This document shows positions 47,121-60,686 of a stretch of DNA of 64,000 nucleotides, piece after piece (position 1 is the stretch's first letter; each line of letters opens with the position of its first letter). The translations under genes and the position numbers were made by a program. A model generated the notes under the pieces. That model did no database searches and had not been told where the DNA came from. It worked only from the letters and a program-made list of their open reading frames with translations. The DNA is from Diplocarpon mali (Eukaryota > Ascomycota > Leotiomycetes > Helotiales > Drepanopezizaceae). The DNA lies in contig JAENRP010000102.1 of assembly GCA_024741835.1 (NCBI GenBank), forward strand, positions 62,001 through 126,000, in the 5' to 3' direction.

Positions 47121-49530
47121 CCGTCCTGTTCTCGGTTTCACGGATGGTGCTAGGGTTACGCGATCGATCTTATGGATGCCGCTGTGGCTCGATGCGAGGA
47201 TCGCAGTACTTCTTCCCCCTTTTGTCAGGGCTATGTTCCGAAGGGATTTGGTGCTAGATCATGTGCACCTGTGACTCGGCCTGGAAAGGGGCATTGTACC
47301 GATGAGCGAACCAAATATCACGATTTGGCTTGCGGGACCTTGAGCGGTTCTGTAAGGCTGCATCGGGGATTCCAGCCACGAGGCCACAGTACGGGAACGA
47401 GGTGCTCGAGTCGCCTGATTGAGGGTATACGCAAACCACGGAGATAGCCCTGTTCCTCTACTGTCTAGAAGGGCTGATCGATCTGTCTGCACGGCCTAGA
47501 TTCTGAGCTGGAGCGCTCTGTCTGGGTATGAAATTACTATGAAGGTGCTTGATGTGACTTTTCAGTCCGTCATCTTTGCTCGGTCAATGAGAGAAATGCA
47601 AGTAAACAGAGGAGCTTTTTCTTTCTTCCTTCGTTAAACTTGATTCTCTGCGTCAGAGGGGGGCGGCGCTGAGAGGAGGACGCGGAGATTAAATTACGAC
47701 TGATACAAGCTAAAAGCATAAATCGCCATTGAGTGTCGTTGCTATAAGAAAAATGGGGGTGAGAGGCGGGAGATGGCTGCTGTTTACTTGCCAAGACATC
47801 AATCGCCAAGGGGTGTCGAGGAAACGGGATCATGTTCCTAGGAAGCCATAACCCAAGATCCAACGCACCATTCGCGGGTAGTGCCTTGGTACCACTACGG
47901 TCTCACATCACTTGGTTTGACTGGAACTAATCCTATGCTGCGAACGATGACTACGAGCCTTTTCACTCGAGACTAGTGGCCCCTTACGAGATCGTAGCGC
48001 AAAGACCAGGGACAGCAACAGAGCTGCAGAAGAACAGAGTATGCTGAACCTTGAAGAGGTCCTGCGAGGCTGCAGGACTGGGCCGGCCAGATTTGATTTA
48101 TGAGTTGAGGATCAAAAATGGGTCGTATTCTAGCACTTGAAGGCTGGCTTCGGAGTTACTGTGACTGATATTAGAGCTGGGATATGGCGAGGTTAGTGCT
48201 GCGAGCCGAGAAGGGTACGACGATGGAGTGAATCTGGAGCTTCTCTCCCCGTTGACATCGGCGGGCGGAAGCAAGATGGAAATATTAGCTCTACCACAGC
48301 AACGTTGAGGGTTTTGGTCTATCGATGAACCAGCTGCGCAGGCGACGTAAACAAATCATATACAGCTATGACTGCGGGGCTATTACTTGTATGCAGTAGA
48401 TAATGACCGATTTAAAAACCATCCATCTTCAACTTCCAAGATATGGATAGTGTTTGCCCCTCCAATGGGATGACCCAGAAGCAGCAGCGATCTAAGCGAG
48501 CACCGCGGCGAGAATCGCGTTTAGAATCTAGTCACACGCCGATTGTCCGGAGCGCCTGTGGGGTCTTCAAAGACCCCATACTCTTCGCAGATGCATGGAG
48601 GTGATTCTCAGGGGCACAACAAGCTCCTATAGATCATACGGTCACGCAGAGCCTTGTACGGGTAGCTCAGATCAGCTGCTGATTCCTGCGTGCTTCTTGG
48701 GGCCGTGGAGCTATTGCACCCCTTCAGAGTCGAACTTCCCAGCTCGCTTGAATCGACCAAGATGACAGCTTCTGGGCTCCTCTACCCCGCTTGGTGTCCT
48801 GCTAATGCGAGAGCTGGAGAACGCGTTCGCCACGTGTGTCCAAAGGCGCGTGCTGTCACGGCGCGACAAAAGCACGGAACAGGTGCAGTAGAGACAGTAG
48901 TACAAACAGAGGCGAAACAGACTGATACAATAGATACGCCGCACCTTTACTATACCTTTCCTTTAGTAGATAGAACATGACTTGCTAGTAGAAATCGACT
49001 TCCAGAAGTCTTAGGTCGAGGAGAGCACATTAGGAGGAAGGCTTCCTACTTTATACACACTCCTTAGCTTTGAATTTTATACGATTTGGCAGCCTTGATC
49101 TCAGTGACTTTATCGACTTGTGCCTTGCTTCCGCCGTCACACGTGCTCATATGACCTATATTAGCAATCATATCCTTCTATAAGCTGTGTGTTTAGCCAA
49201 TCCACCTTGTGAGCAAGTACGGTCTATTGATTGACAGGAATGATCTCTCTCAAGCGCTGGACTTGCAATTTTTAGAATTCGACAAAGATATGCGTGTCTG
49301 CAGAATACGTATGATAACCCACAGCTTGCGACTAGGCAGGAGCCGGTATATCACAAGCCAGAAGAATTGTTAACACTTGACAGGCAAAGTGTCTAGGGCC
49401 TTCCCTTGACGTGGTAAATCTTGGATTTCGATTCAAACGCTTCACAATATTTAACTGGTGAAATCGTAAGTTAAAGGGATAGCACCAGCCAGGAAATCGC
49501 AGGATAAAGCAGTTTGATCCGGTACGACGA

Positions 49531-49576
49531 TTCCCATTCTTGCGAGAACTCTCTTCCCATTCTTGCGAGAACTCTC
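49531..49576. repeat. Perfect 23-bp tandem duplication
   Basis: TTCCCATTCTTGCGAGAACT plus CTC occurs twice in immediate succession (49531-49553 and 49554-49576). Confidence 0.93.
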
Positions 49577-51723
49577 TCCCCACACATTAAAACCCCAAAG
49601 CCTTTTCCCTCAACCTAGGTCCTGCAAGTCAGCATTTGTCCACTTTCCAGAAAAGAGTACGGTCACGCGGCCGGCTGTGGTTGCTTTTTTGTTTTCAGCA
49701 GCAGGGCTAGAGTGGATTATATTCAACCAATATCAAAAGACTTACATATCAAGAGATTGCCACTTGTAACAAGTCTGGTGGAAAGGAAGGAGCTTGCTCT
49801 GCGGTATGATTGTCTCTTCGAGTCCACTCTTCTGTGAAATGTACACAAACACGTATTTTTCTGATGCCATACTGTACGCACGTGGAGTTCTTGAGCAAGG
49901 CCACGTTCCTTAGGGATCTAACTGAGCCTGGGGCTCCAGAGGTGCTTTGCTTTGTGTTCGTAGAGAGATAACTGCTTGCTCCGTATCAGACTTTGCTAAG
50001 CTAGCAGGTGATTTGGGTGGAAACTCGCAACACTGTCATGTTTGACTCATTCTTAAATTCATATTTCACCAATGCGATTTTCACGTGAGCGACCCTGTAG
50101 AAGTGAAAGTAACGTCAAGATGAAGTTCAAGCAAATAGTGCTATGAAGTGCTTATTCTGAAATGCATTAGCCGAAAACTAAGTCTTTCATTACTTTTGTG
50201 ATGAGAAAATAAATCTCATGTTTCTGCTAGAAATAAGGCATTCGCTATTCATCAGGTATCATGATGGTGCTCAACAGATATGTCATATGAAAGCCGAGTC
50301 CTGCACATCTGCCGGAAAGTTATTCCGAAATGCACCAATGCTAGAAGAGAAGATACCCACTAGCAAGTATTCTCCAAAGTGCCAAGTATATTTGCTCATT
50401 AAGAATCACCAGTAATAAGTCACTAAAACCAGGAAGAATGCTATGCTTATCAGTGGTTGTATAAATCTTGACACATCAGATTCTAAACATTCCTATCCAA
50501 CTAAGATCAGTCGAGGCTTAATTAAAAACCAGAACTCTGATTTTAACAGTCCTGAAACTGATCTTTTCTAAATTTACTAGATTAATCGTTTTCTGAAGGA
50601 TTGGTATAAATAGAGGAGAATCAAGCAGGCCTCGAACCTCTCCCAAAAAGCCGAACTGACATGCTGTTCCTTTGAGAATTACCACTGGTGACTCCCTGGT
50701 GCTGGACTGACTGGTGAGGACAAGTGCGCGAAGGCTGACTTCATCGTCGTGGAGCGACTCAGGATGTGATATGCTAGGGACTCGCGTGTCAAGCAAAATC
50801 ACCGCATAGCTCTCGACTCTTTCCAACTTGTGAACGATTCAGATAACTTCTACGCCGACCTTGCTGCCACTTGAGGCCACGCTGAGTAATTTCACCCTAT
50901 ATCCCAGTTGCCATCTGGCATTTACTGATCTGATTCCAAGAGCCGTAGCTCCCTCGGCTCCTGCTTAAGTGTCAATGTTCGTTCGGGCCCAGATGTGGTC
51001 CGTCTGTATCACGACGGCTCCACTGGAGCAAATGCCTTGGCTTGAAAAATTTCGAAATTGAGGGAGGAGCAAGCACTGGGGATATCATGGAAGAGAACGC
51101 ACAAATGCTACTCCGTCTTCTGGAGCCTATCAGTCTAGAGGATGGATCTCTAGCAATCGCTTGGCGAGGATGAGGGAGAGTACCAAGTATGGACCTCATA
51201 CTATCTCTTGTTCCCGCTCTACTTGCAAGAATCTAAAATCTGGTCGAGGAAGAAAGAATTCATGCTGAGTGATGCCGAGGACACGCGAAAGATGTCTAAG
51301 CAAAGCAGCCACGCTGGACCAAAAGGCATGGTATAAGTGTGTTTGACAACGTGGATCATGGATCTCAATTCTTCCATGAGGCATGACCCTTTTTTGTAAT
51401 TTCTTGAAATACTCTGCGCTGATCTATGGGCAGGAGAGAGGCCTCACCGATCTGAGAACCTGGCTCTTGCACTAGCATCGGTCAGTCGTAACTCCAGGCA
51501 ACTCGGCCATGATTGGAAATACTGGCGTGATCCATTCATAGATTCCAGCCATCGCTAAGCATATTAATGTTACATGCCGCCTTCGTAGCTTTAAAGCTGA
51601 TCAAGTGCCCAGTCCGTCCGTAACAAGCATCGCAGTACGCCATCACTCAAGAAGCCTCTCCAAGTATCCGTTTTCCAGAATCGCTCCGTCATATCGGGAC
51701 TTGCTGTGAGAACTCTTGCGTGT

Positions 51724-53125
51724 TCAGTCCGAGACGTGTTCACCCATCAACAACATCGCATCCTGGTTCCAAACGACTTCATCTCCAGGCCGGCCCTTCC
51801 TCCAAAGCCCCATCCTGGTCGGATCCATTTCCTCTCCTGGCCCAACGTAGATGACCGCCGTCTCTCTTGGCTTGGGGTTGGGGTCGTCTGAATCTAGGGC
51901 ATACCCAAAGTCAACCTCGAGATTGCGTGCGTACCATACCTTGAGGCTATCTCGCGTGCCGTTGTGATGACTCCGAGTATAGTCTGAGTGTGGGTTATCT
52001 GGCGACATACTCAGAAAGACATTCCTAACGGGCATCAGTCTTCATATTCCATGCATTACTAGCAGATACTCCAATCCCCGGCAGAACTCACCTCACCCAG
52101 CAAACATCATGGTTCCTGCTTCTCCCCACCTCTCGGCAGACTCTCTTACACATTGCTCTGACCCTCGGGTCATATGGATACTGATATCCTGGAACGTCAT
52201 CGAAGTACACAGGAAAGCATCCATCGTCTGGTCCCAATTCCGAGGCCGAGTCCTCGGGTTTGTCGCCGCTGGTGTGCACAACAAGACCATCTGAGGAACT
52301 GGTATCTATATCCACACATTTGCTTACGTTATTCGCAGAGTAGGTGATGAGCGATTCAGAGGAACTGCTGTCGGCGTCGCGGTTATTGGCTGCGGTATCC
52401 CTACTAATTGTGATTCCTCCGATAGGCGCTGTGGAGGGGGAAAACGCGGTTGCGCCATCGAAGGTCGAACCCGGAGAGGCGTCTTCCATAGCCATTTGAT
52501 ACGCGATTTCTGCATCTGCGGACTCGAAAGATCTTGGGCCCCGGGCAAGATGTGCTTGCTGAGCGACAATGTAGTCATTGGTTGCATTCGCCAGTTGGAC
52601 GGCATAGGATGTGTCCCTGGCATAAGTGCCTTGTTTCGGTGCTGACATTGGGACAAGAGGGGGGAGGTCTCCGTATTTGTATGGTCTATAAGCCTCCCTA
52701 GCAACTTCGAGTGCGAAGATTTCGTCTGGTGTCAGACCTTTGGTGGTTCCACGGGTCGCTGTTGCTGCCTGGGCTTTGTAGTGATCTCTAAGAGCTCTTT
52801 CCTTTGCGAAATCTACCTTTTCTATCTTGCTATCCCAGTCGATCTGCTCTGAGGCGTTCGTGACTCTCTGCTCCCAGTCCTTGGAATCACTATGAAAGCT
52901 GTCATGTTGTGCCATCCAGTCTCCTGTCCCAGCTCCTGCTGTCTTTGCGACTGAATGGACAGCTTCATTGGAGTTATCGTTCAGGTGAATCTCTGCGACA
53001 GGCGGATCCTGTCCACGCCAAGTAGGACTGTACATGATGGGCTTGGACGTGACTGATGTATCTTGGGAGAAGGCAGATATGTCAACAACATCCTCGTACT
53101 CGTCAAGGCGCTCGTATTCGTCCAT
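51724..53125 (-). CDS. Hypothetical protein, acidic and Asn/Ser-rich
   Basis: Exons 53125-52092 and 52024-51724 (67-nt intron, GTGAGT..GTTAG) give 444 aa. I do not recognise a family. The N-terminus is acidic (MDEYERLDEYEDVVDI). Residues 80-150 are charged and probably helical (KIEKVDFAKERALRDHYKAQ; LTPDEIFALEVAREAYRPYK), and the middle is Ala/Ser/Thr-rich. A more structured C-terminal part starts near residue 310 (GCFPVYFDDVPGYQYPYDPR, then CWVRNVFLSMSPD), with LKVWYARNLEVDFGYALD and AVIYVGPGEEMDP. There is no signal peptide or membrane helix. The splice keeps frame across CWVRNVF. It lies in an AT-richer, gene-poor part of the window, next to a DUF6604 gene on the same strand 2.8 kb away, so it may be lineage-specific. 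Confidence 0.68.
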
Positions 53126-55911
53126 GCTAGGCAGCGTCGAGCCCCTGCCGAAGAGCTGCAGATGGAAGAAGACGCGATTGCGATGATCTCAGGAAGCTTG
53201 CGCGTTGCAAAAGATAGGCTGTGCGAAGGGCTTTTTCAAGGCGAACAAGATGGTGATTGTAGGAAGCAAGAGTATTGTTGTGAAGAGCCGATGGGGTTGT
53301 CTTGGGGCCCTACTGTGGACAAGCGAGTAGTCAGTGGTCAACTGTTATTGCCGATTCTCCGACCTTGATTGTCAACGAGGTGAATCTTGTGAAATCTTCC
53401 CTTTTCAGATGGTTCCAGAGGTTCAAATCATTTTCCAGGCGACAATTTCAGATCAAAGTATAGACTTCGGCATGGCGAGGATCCTTGAACGTTTAATACA
53501 TAGCTAAATGTTTACCAGGTTATTATTTGAGAACTAGAAATTGCGATCCACACCTCTAACCCTGAGCTCAATTCGCCATAACGAGTCTATTGATCACCAA
53601 ATAATTGTTTCTCACGATACCAGCATACAGAAAAGATCACCAATAGCATGTGTAGCAGCCCCAGTATCACCACAAACAGCTCAGGAGGCAACTCCAAAAC
53701 CCCTCAAGAATTTCACCGAAGCTGGTTGCGGGCCCGCAAAGCGCCCTGCAAATCCCCATTGAAGCTCCTGAAGCTTCTGAAGCCAAGCCATATCTGCCAG
53801 ATCTGCAAGCAAGACTTCGGTTGATAGAAGATCCACAAAGACTGCGGATCCCTTGGTTTTGGTTGATGTTAACCACGCATTCTGCCTGCGGCTTTCCTAT
53901 AGCTATGGTTAGAGAAGCTGAACTTCTCGAGACTGACGAGCTGCAACCGTGGGTTTCTCTCCAGGCAATCAGAGTGTGTATATCAGGAGGAGAGTGCTGG
54001 CTGAGGGGACGGTCAAGGTGTGGCAGAGACTGGCCTAAGTCTGATATTAGTCATGCTTAGGAGCGCGTCAATTCGCCTTCTTAGGAGCACAAGAGAAAGC
54101 TGCCAAATATAGCAGATGAAGGTAGAGAATACCTGTACTGCCTCTGCTAATATGGACTGCGTATTAAGAAAGTGCCTGATGACAAATCTCTTAATCAACA
54201 AGGAATCTCGCACCAATAATCCTAGAACAAAGCCTCAGGAACTTTAGAGCCGTTGATAATCCTTGTAGATTCAACATCCAGATCTCCCTTTCAAGCTCCA
54301 GAAGTGTCATGTTGAAGTTGAGGATACGGAGAACAAGCGACACTGGCTCAAGGAGAGTAGCTACAAGTTGTCATCACCTTTGAAAGTCACAACAAAGGCA
54401 AGGAGCTAACCTAAATACTGCCCGCGGCAATATCTCCTACGTAGATTACAGAATAACAGACCCTAGTACCGAGTATCCAGGTGACAGAGCCTTTCTGCGA
54501 CCAGCTGTTGTTAGCTTTGGGATTCCCGAAAGAGAAGAAGGTCACTCTGCCGGCTTTCTCACTAGCTTTCAATAAATATTACGAGAAATGCATCATACAA
54601 AGAGAGAAGAGCTACTTTGGCAGGGTCAACTGTGTGCCTGTGTCTATAGCGCCTAAAGTTCAGTGCAGTTAGTCAGCGCGCCTCACCTCTATCCTGGTTC
54701 AGTGCGTAGAATGCCACCTCTCTAATATAATGCACAATTCACAAGTAAATCTAGAGAGTCTATTCAACCCAATTCATCAGCCAATCAAATAGCTGCGAGT
54801 TTCTGTTGTTGAGTGTCCCCCCTAGGTATCTATCATCAAGCAAACTTGATATGGAATAAACATCCTAATCGGGTAGTCTTGAACGCGGGGCGACTCCTAA
54901 GCTTCTGACAATCCTCTTAGCATACAGCAAGAAACTAGCATAGACTATTCTAATATGGTAGATGTTTTAGACTATGTAAACTAGGTATACTCAATCACAA
55001 GTCCATGTAATCACCATAGGAAATAAGCCCTCCAAATAGTAGCTACTTCTCTAGTGCTCCTCGGCCAGCCATACTCCAAGGCAAGTAGGACTGCTAAGAA
55101 TCTAAAGCCAGGATCCATTCGAGACGCACTAATAATGCATTGTAAAACCCTTAGCGATGCTATCTATTCATAGATAGATTGCAAAGAAAGTCCCAGAATA
55201 CCTCTATCCTAGGATAGAGATAACTATATGATAGATTCACAGGCATCTCTCTGCCTACCTACTACATTCTCTATATCTAGCAAAGGACAAGAGGGAAAAC
55301 ACACAAAGAGGAGTCCTTATAGAGATCTAAAGTCAAAAAGAGGAAGCATCAAAATTGGGCAAGCCTCAAGGAGGTGTTGGGAACAATTCCCAAGTTGGAG
55401 ATGTATATTGAGGTTGTTGGGCGTTGTGCGCGCACCTTTGCCTCTCAGTACAATAGTGGTCTCGTATTTATGCTTTATCCCTCATATGCCAATGATATGA
55501 ATTCCTGTCCCGAGATCTCTACGTTTCAGGCCTCTACACTAGGTGGAAAAAAAAGTCGAATATCAAGGGAATAGAATCAGTAACACGCGTGGGAGTGGCA
55601 TATTAGCGCTAAGAAATGTTGCCAAAGGCCTGCTATTCTAGGTACGAGCGCAATTAAGAACAACCATACGCATTTTGCCATGGTGAATCACAACACCCAA
55701 AGTCTGCTAACGCTGGCCCAAAGCTTGCCGGCTTCGATCTAAACAACTGCTTGCACGTTGATTATATAGAAAACCTCCGAGCTTAGTGGATCATGAACAG
55801 AACAGACGCAGTTATGTCCTAGAAATATACAGTATATTCATAATTCTAATGTTCACAGACGCCACCTACCCCGGCTCAGGAACATGTGAGCGATGTGTTT
55901 TCCACCCTCCG
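53126..55911. other. AT-rich intergenic, 2.8 kb, no firm gene
   Basis: Contains only short open stretches (for example 54481-54672 and 55228-55500) with no recognised family. Numerous TAG and TAA triplets in all frames and the AT richness fit decayed sequence, but I could not identify a parent element. Confidence 0.45.
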
Positions 55912-58909
55912 CTACGATGACCACTTCCTCAAGTAGAGAGCCAGAACATCTGGCCGATACTCTGGATTCCGGTTCCAGATTTCCCTTTCATTCGAGGAAA
56001 CGTTGAATTCCTCCAGTAAGATTGGTAGTTCCGGCAACTTCGCTACAATGTCCAAAGTAGGGATAGGGAGGGGCTCCACGGGTGCGGCATCAGTCAGATT
56101 CTCGTAGAATGATGTCAAGGTAGCTCCTACGATTTGAATTATTGGACTAGGTACCGCGTGATCTGTTATATTTCGCTGCAGAATCTCGGAAACCAGTATT
56201 TGATTGTTAAGCTCAACGTCGTTGCGGAAACGGTTTGGCACATGGGACAGAAGGGTTTCCTGACAGAACCCAGGTTGCTCTGCTAGTGCCTCCCGAATAC
56301 GCTCAAGGAGTACAAGACACTGCTTCGTTAAGGTTAGAGTGTCGATATCGACGATGGGTACCCATTCATTGACGGTGTCTCGTATCTGTTTTAGCAGTTC
56401 AAGCTGGTTGTCATGGCAGATGCCTGGCACTTTGGGGCCCAATTCTTTCATCCGGACCATGAATCGCTGTACTTGGTCTCCGTCAGACCAGCGATCCCAC
56501 AGGGCCTGCGAGACCTCGGAAATTTTCATAACAGCAATGTTCTTCTTCTGGGACGGGTTGCAAGAACTGTTGACTCTTCTACCCGACGCGAACTGCGTCG
56601 CAGAACACCCTTGCCGTGTCGCAAATCGGGTTTTCATTGCTCTCGGCTTATCGGGGAACTCTCCAGCAAAGAATTGTTGCATGTGGAGTGAGATTACCCT
56701 ATCTAGGCCACTCCAATGCGCTTGCAAGACCCCAAGCATTCGAGCGGCGTTGTCCAAGTGAGCGACTTGCAGAATGGCATGGCAAATATTGAACTGTTGA
56801 CTTGCAAAAATATCCATCTGCAGTGCGATATTTAGTGACTCTAAGCCACAATAGATCGGATTGTTGTTGTTGTAGAATGCGGGATCCAGGGACGGTCTGA
56901 TCATTTGCACCCGCAACTTCCTCGATTCCATCTCTTTGGCTGTTGCTTGTATCGAAGGCACAATCCACCTGCCAAGGGCTGCTTTGTACCTGGTCCCGCG
57001 CTCATAGGCTGCAGATAGAAACATCTCCATACAGTTTCCCTGTTCCTTCTCGGTTTCTTCTTCGTTTGTGGGACCGTCGAGACTTGCAAGTCCTGTGTCG
57101 TCGTTCTCATCAATCCTAACCACATGTTTTGGGCCAACTATCAGCCCTGTAGTCTCGTCGTGATCGATGTGCTGCTGCATATCCTCCGCAACCTCTTTGA
57201 CGTACTCTGCCGCTGATGGTTCTTGATAAAGAATCTTATTTTCTGGTACCAAGTCCAGCCAGGTGCTTTTCAATATCACCAGGTGGGATCTCTCTATGGC
57301 GCATTCGATACGTCTCCGCTGGATCACCGCGTTCCAGGCATTCTTACTCCAGATCTTGATCATGGTCTTCTGCGAATCCGAACCAAGCTTTTCTTTCGCA
57401 ACTGCAGCTCGGTACCGAAGTTCTGTGTACGCTGATGGAAGCTTTCTGCCAAGGATCTCCCAGATGTCTAGGAGAATGGTGGCACCAAAAGTCACCCAGA
57501 CCTTGATATTCCTGTTCGAGTAACCAATTGCTGGATTATTTGGCGAGCCCCGAAATGAGTTCCGAGCGTCTATCATATCCTGTAAGCCCCGGGAGAGCGT
57601 GTCATCTGCTCTCTTGTTCTCCACAAGCTCAGACACATCATAGCACTTCACCCTGAGGAAGAGCTCGATCAAAATTTGACTCAGATGCTCGTCTCTCTCT
57701 TGCCAGTTATTGCTGGTCGGTTGAGATTCCGGACTCCAGGTATAGATGGCGCCAGCCGAGGGTATGCGTGGCGGAAAGGTGGGTTTTCTTCTCAAGACCA
57801 TAAAAAACTTCACGAAGATTCGATAAACAGGTCCGTAGACGAACTCATCATACTCCCTTTGTCTTTCACCGCGCGGAGCCAAGCTGGCGTCTCGTCCGAG
57901 CACAATCGAGGCAAATTTACCGTACGAGGTGTCGTCGAGAAAGTACTTGGGGAACTGGGAGATGATATCTTCCTCGGTTTTCTGTACTAGGGCGAACGCT
58001 GTATCAGTTGTGACGGAAGCGGCGAGAAGATTGATGCTCCCTGTGGTGTACTGTTTCCAGGTTTCCTTGAGAAGGTCCTGAATTCGATGCAGGTCTTCGA
58101 AAAAGCAGTATATCATAAAGGCCATTTCTGTATCGTTGTCGACTTCGATTTCGTAAGTATCTTGGGCAGTACACTTCTCAGACTCCTTCGTTTTGTTTGG
58201 CACGACATCAGAGACAGTAATATTTGTCATGTCATCATCAACTACAGCAGCCATAAAGATTAGTATCATTCTTGTAGTTAATGCCAAGAATGATTCGGGA
58301 CCCAGATAAATAATGCGACGAGTCTGTTGAAAGCCCTTGTCCCAGAGACGATCTGATTGGTAAGTTCGGAGGACACTTACTATCTTCGAGCTCAAGAACT
58401 TCAAATTGATTAGCCGGTGGTTGTGGATCATTTGAAACCTGTACGGAGCTCTTTACGGTAGCTGTTTCGAAGCACGGCTCCAGAATACAGAAAGCCTGTT
58501 CCAGGATGGATATAAAGTATTGATGCTGCAAGTTAGTCTGTTTTTCCGCAGCAGAATTGTTTTCGAACCAAGTCAGACACCTTTTTCGTGCTCTGATCGC
58601 GCGCCTCACGGCACACTGTATGTTCACAGGTACCTTGCCACCCTTCTTGTGTCCCGCTATAGACTTTGCCTGATCGAGGATATCTCTCGTTCCTAGGACG
58701 TGCTGCTGAGATTGGTTCCGTGCTTTAATGCGGTCCTTTCCTTTTAACCTGCCTTTAGAAGTGCCCGCGGCTTGAGGATCCGTGGAAAGAATAATAGGAA
58801 TATGAGGCTCGTATCCATTTTCACGAGCCGTGTAGGACAGCCAAGTCGCAAATACGTTCGTGTCTTCCTTGTATCTTTTGTAACTACCTGTAAGGATGTC
58901 AGGCAACAT
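55912..58909 (-). CDS. DUF6604-domain protein, 952 aa
   Basis: Exons 58909-58381 and 58241-55912 (139-nt intron GTAAGT..TGTAG) give 952 aa. The opening MLPDILTGSYKRYKEDTNVFATWL, followed by a Lys-rich stretch and a paired-helix region (IQCAVRRAIRARKRCLTWF), matches the N-terminal DUF6604 domain of large uncharacterised mould proteins. The rest is long, predominantly helical and without signal peptide or membrane helices. It includes MAFMIYCFFEDLHRIQDLL, a central VWVTFGATILLDIWEILG and a C-terminal part ending in a DVLALYLRKW motif. No enzyme motif is seen. The family is expanded and patchy in filamentous ascomycetes, often in variable regions, which fits this AT-richer end. The junction LELED/IDDDMTN keeps frame; reading through the intron would end the protein early. 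Confidence 0.83.
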
Positions 58910-60686
58910 GGTCCCTAAGACTTCGGGATCCCCAAGTCTCTGGGACGACTGATGGCCGTCTTTGCGTATCAGAGGTTTCGTTGAAGCTACTCGTGCTGTG
59001 TAGGGATATATGAGCTATAAGAATACAAATGCGAAGCGTTGTAGTGGTGATGTTTGATTATCCAGAAACCTCCTGCTCTGGTGATATGCTTTTGCGCTGG
59101 TTCGCGCCTGCCAAAGTGTAGGGAGTCTCGAGGTAAAATCAAACGCCATTGGCCTTCCATGCTGCAAAACTCGAGGTTATTAGCAGCCAGAGATGATACA
59201 ATTGAGTTTCTCTCTCTTTTTCTTCCTTTTCTTCGATAGCATCCAGGGCCGTACTCACGGTTCTTCATGGCGGCGCGTCAAATGGCCTCATACGAGACTC
59301 GGTACCAACGGTACAGAGTCTACAAACCTGTTTATCCATCCAGGGACTTGAAGTACGGCAAGAAGCTTGATTACTGCAGGTAGCTTCAACTTTGGTAAGA
59401 GCCGCAAGGCTCGAAGAAGGCACACGTTCAATCGCCCGCAGTTTTCACCGGTCGGAGTCCGTGAAGCTGCCAGCATCTTGTCATAATAAGAATTAAAGGA
59501 CACTTTAACGACCTATAGCCTTGCCAAAGATGGTCTTAGTGAGCTCCCCATTGATTTTTTCATATATATATATATACAGCTTAAAAGGTTTTTGTGCTCC
59601 GACGAAGTGTTGGTGCCCTATTCTCTATTCATAACACATTGCTTAAGTATGTTGCCGGTGATACACTCTTTAGAGAAGAAGCTGAGGGGCGACTATATCT
59701 ATCTCTTGTTGGAGATATTTGAGTTTAATTGAGAAATACTAGTCTATCATCCCTTCCTCGAGGAGATTCAAGATTTTGGTGCGTAGTTGAACTATTACAG
59801 CTATTCATGTTCAAAAGTCTCAAAAGTTTTGGAGCTTGTAACTCGTGTTAAAGTCTCTGGTGATAAGAGAGCTGTTGAAGTGTTCTCCAACTTGGGGCTC
59901 GGAAACTGTCTTGCCACCGACCAGCAATTCGAAGTCTTGACCATATTCGTGCATCTGTAAATTACGAAAATTGGTACTCGTGCGTGAGCTTTTCGAGATC
60001 TTGTTTGGTCGGGCACAGGCGCTCAAAAAATAGGCCCTTGGGCTAAGAAATGCGTAAATAGTGCTTGATAATGAGGCAAGGGCCCTGAGAAGCCCAAACC
60101 TTTGAAAGTCGTCGTACTAATAGTCTGCCTGTAGCGATAATAGTCTATGTATATGGTCGACTATGTCTATGAGAAACATAATTCAAGAAAGCGAATAGCA
60201 TAGAATCAACCGAGACGCAGTGTCTTTCTAGAAGTAGCGGAGAGGTTTCCCATGTAGGAATTTTCCTCTGCCTGTGCCCAGATACCACGCCAGGGTACTC
60301 TTCTTTTGCAAAGCTTGAAAACCGCTCCTTACGTCCCGAGAATCAATTACAAGTATATAGAAGTCACAGTTTCTCCCGAAAAGTCTCTAGAAGAAAGTCA
60401 TCTCTGATCCTCGAAAGAATGGCGGGTAGGGGGCCAACATATCTCAAATGAAGATATACTTTTTATCACGTGCCATTATGCCAATCAGCCCCTGTTTATG
60501 TATTACATTTCAAGGCAATCGACGTCATCGGTATCTATCCTGCCATCACTTTCATTGCAGCATAGCGTTTGATCTGCATTTAAAGTCCTAATCTTCCCAT
60601 TCATTACATCTTGTAATGATATCCGATCTCATTGTATTCAAGTTTCATCGAATCCATCCACTACGTACCAAAATAAGCAACTCGTC
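58910..60686. other. Divergent intergenic, 1.8 kb, no gene seen
   Basis: Upstream of both the DUF6604 gene (-) and the coiled-coil gene (+). It includes a short (TA)n run near 59560-59575. The minus-strand stretches 59288-59503 and 59820-60026 are open but lack a plausible gene structure. Confidence 0.45.

Larger units (their letters stand above)
43837..51723. other. Gene-poor stretch of about 7.9 kb
   Basis: No gene could be supported. Composition moves from GC-rich (44-47 kb) to AT-richer (49-51 kb). Present: a pyrimidine microsatellite at 47082-47120, a hairpin GGGGTCTT/AAGACCCC at about 48560-48577, and a 23-bp duplication at 49531. Open stretches such as 44227-44880 (no ATG), 45207-45686, 50518-50826 and 51196-51384 lack a recognisable family or clear splicing. 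Some may be parts of unrecognised or decayed genes. Confidence 0.45.

Noticed and set aside
48660..48740. tRNA-like A box (GGGTAGCTCAG) and weak B box
   Set aside because: The D stem has no pairing partner at the right place and the B box deviates from GGTTCGAATCC; no cloverleaf forms.
59820..60026. Minus-strand stretch resembling a short domain fragment
   Set aside because: Only about 65 residues, no start in good context, and no flanking exons or recognisable domain signature.
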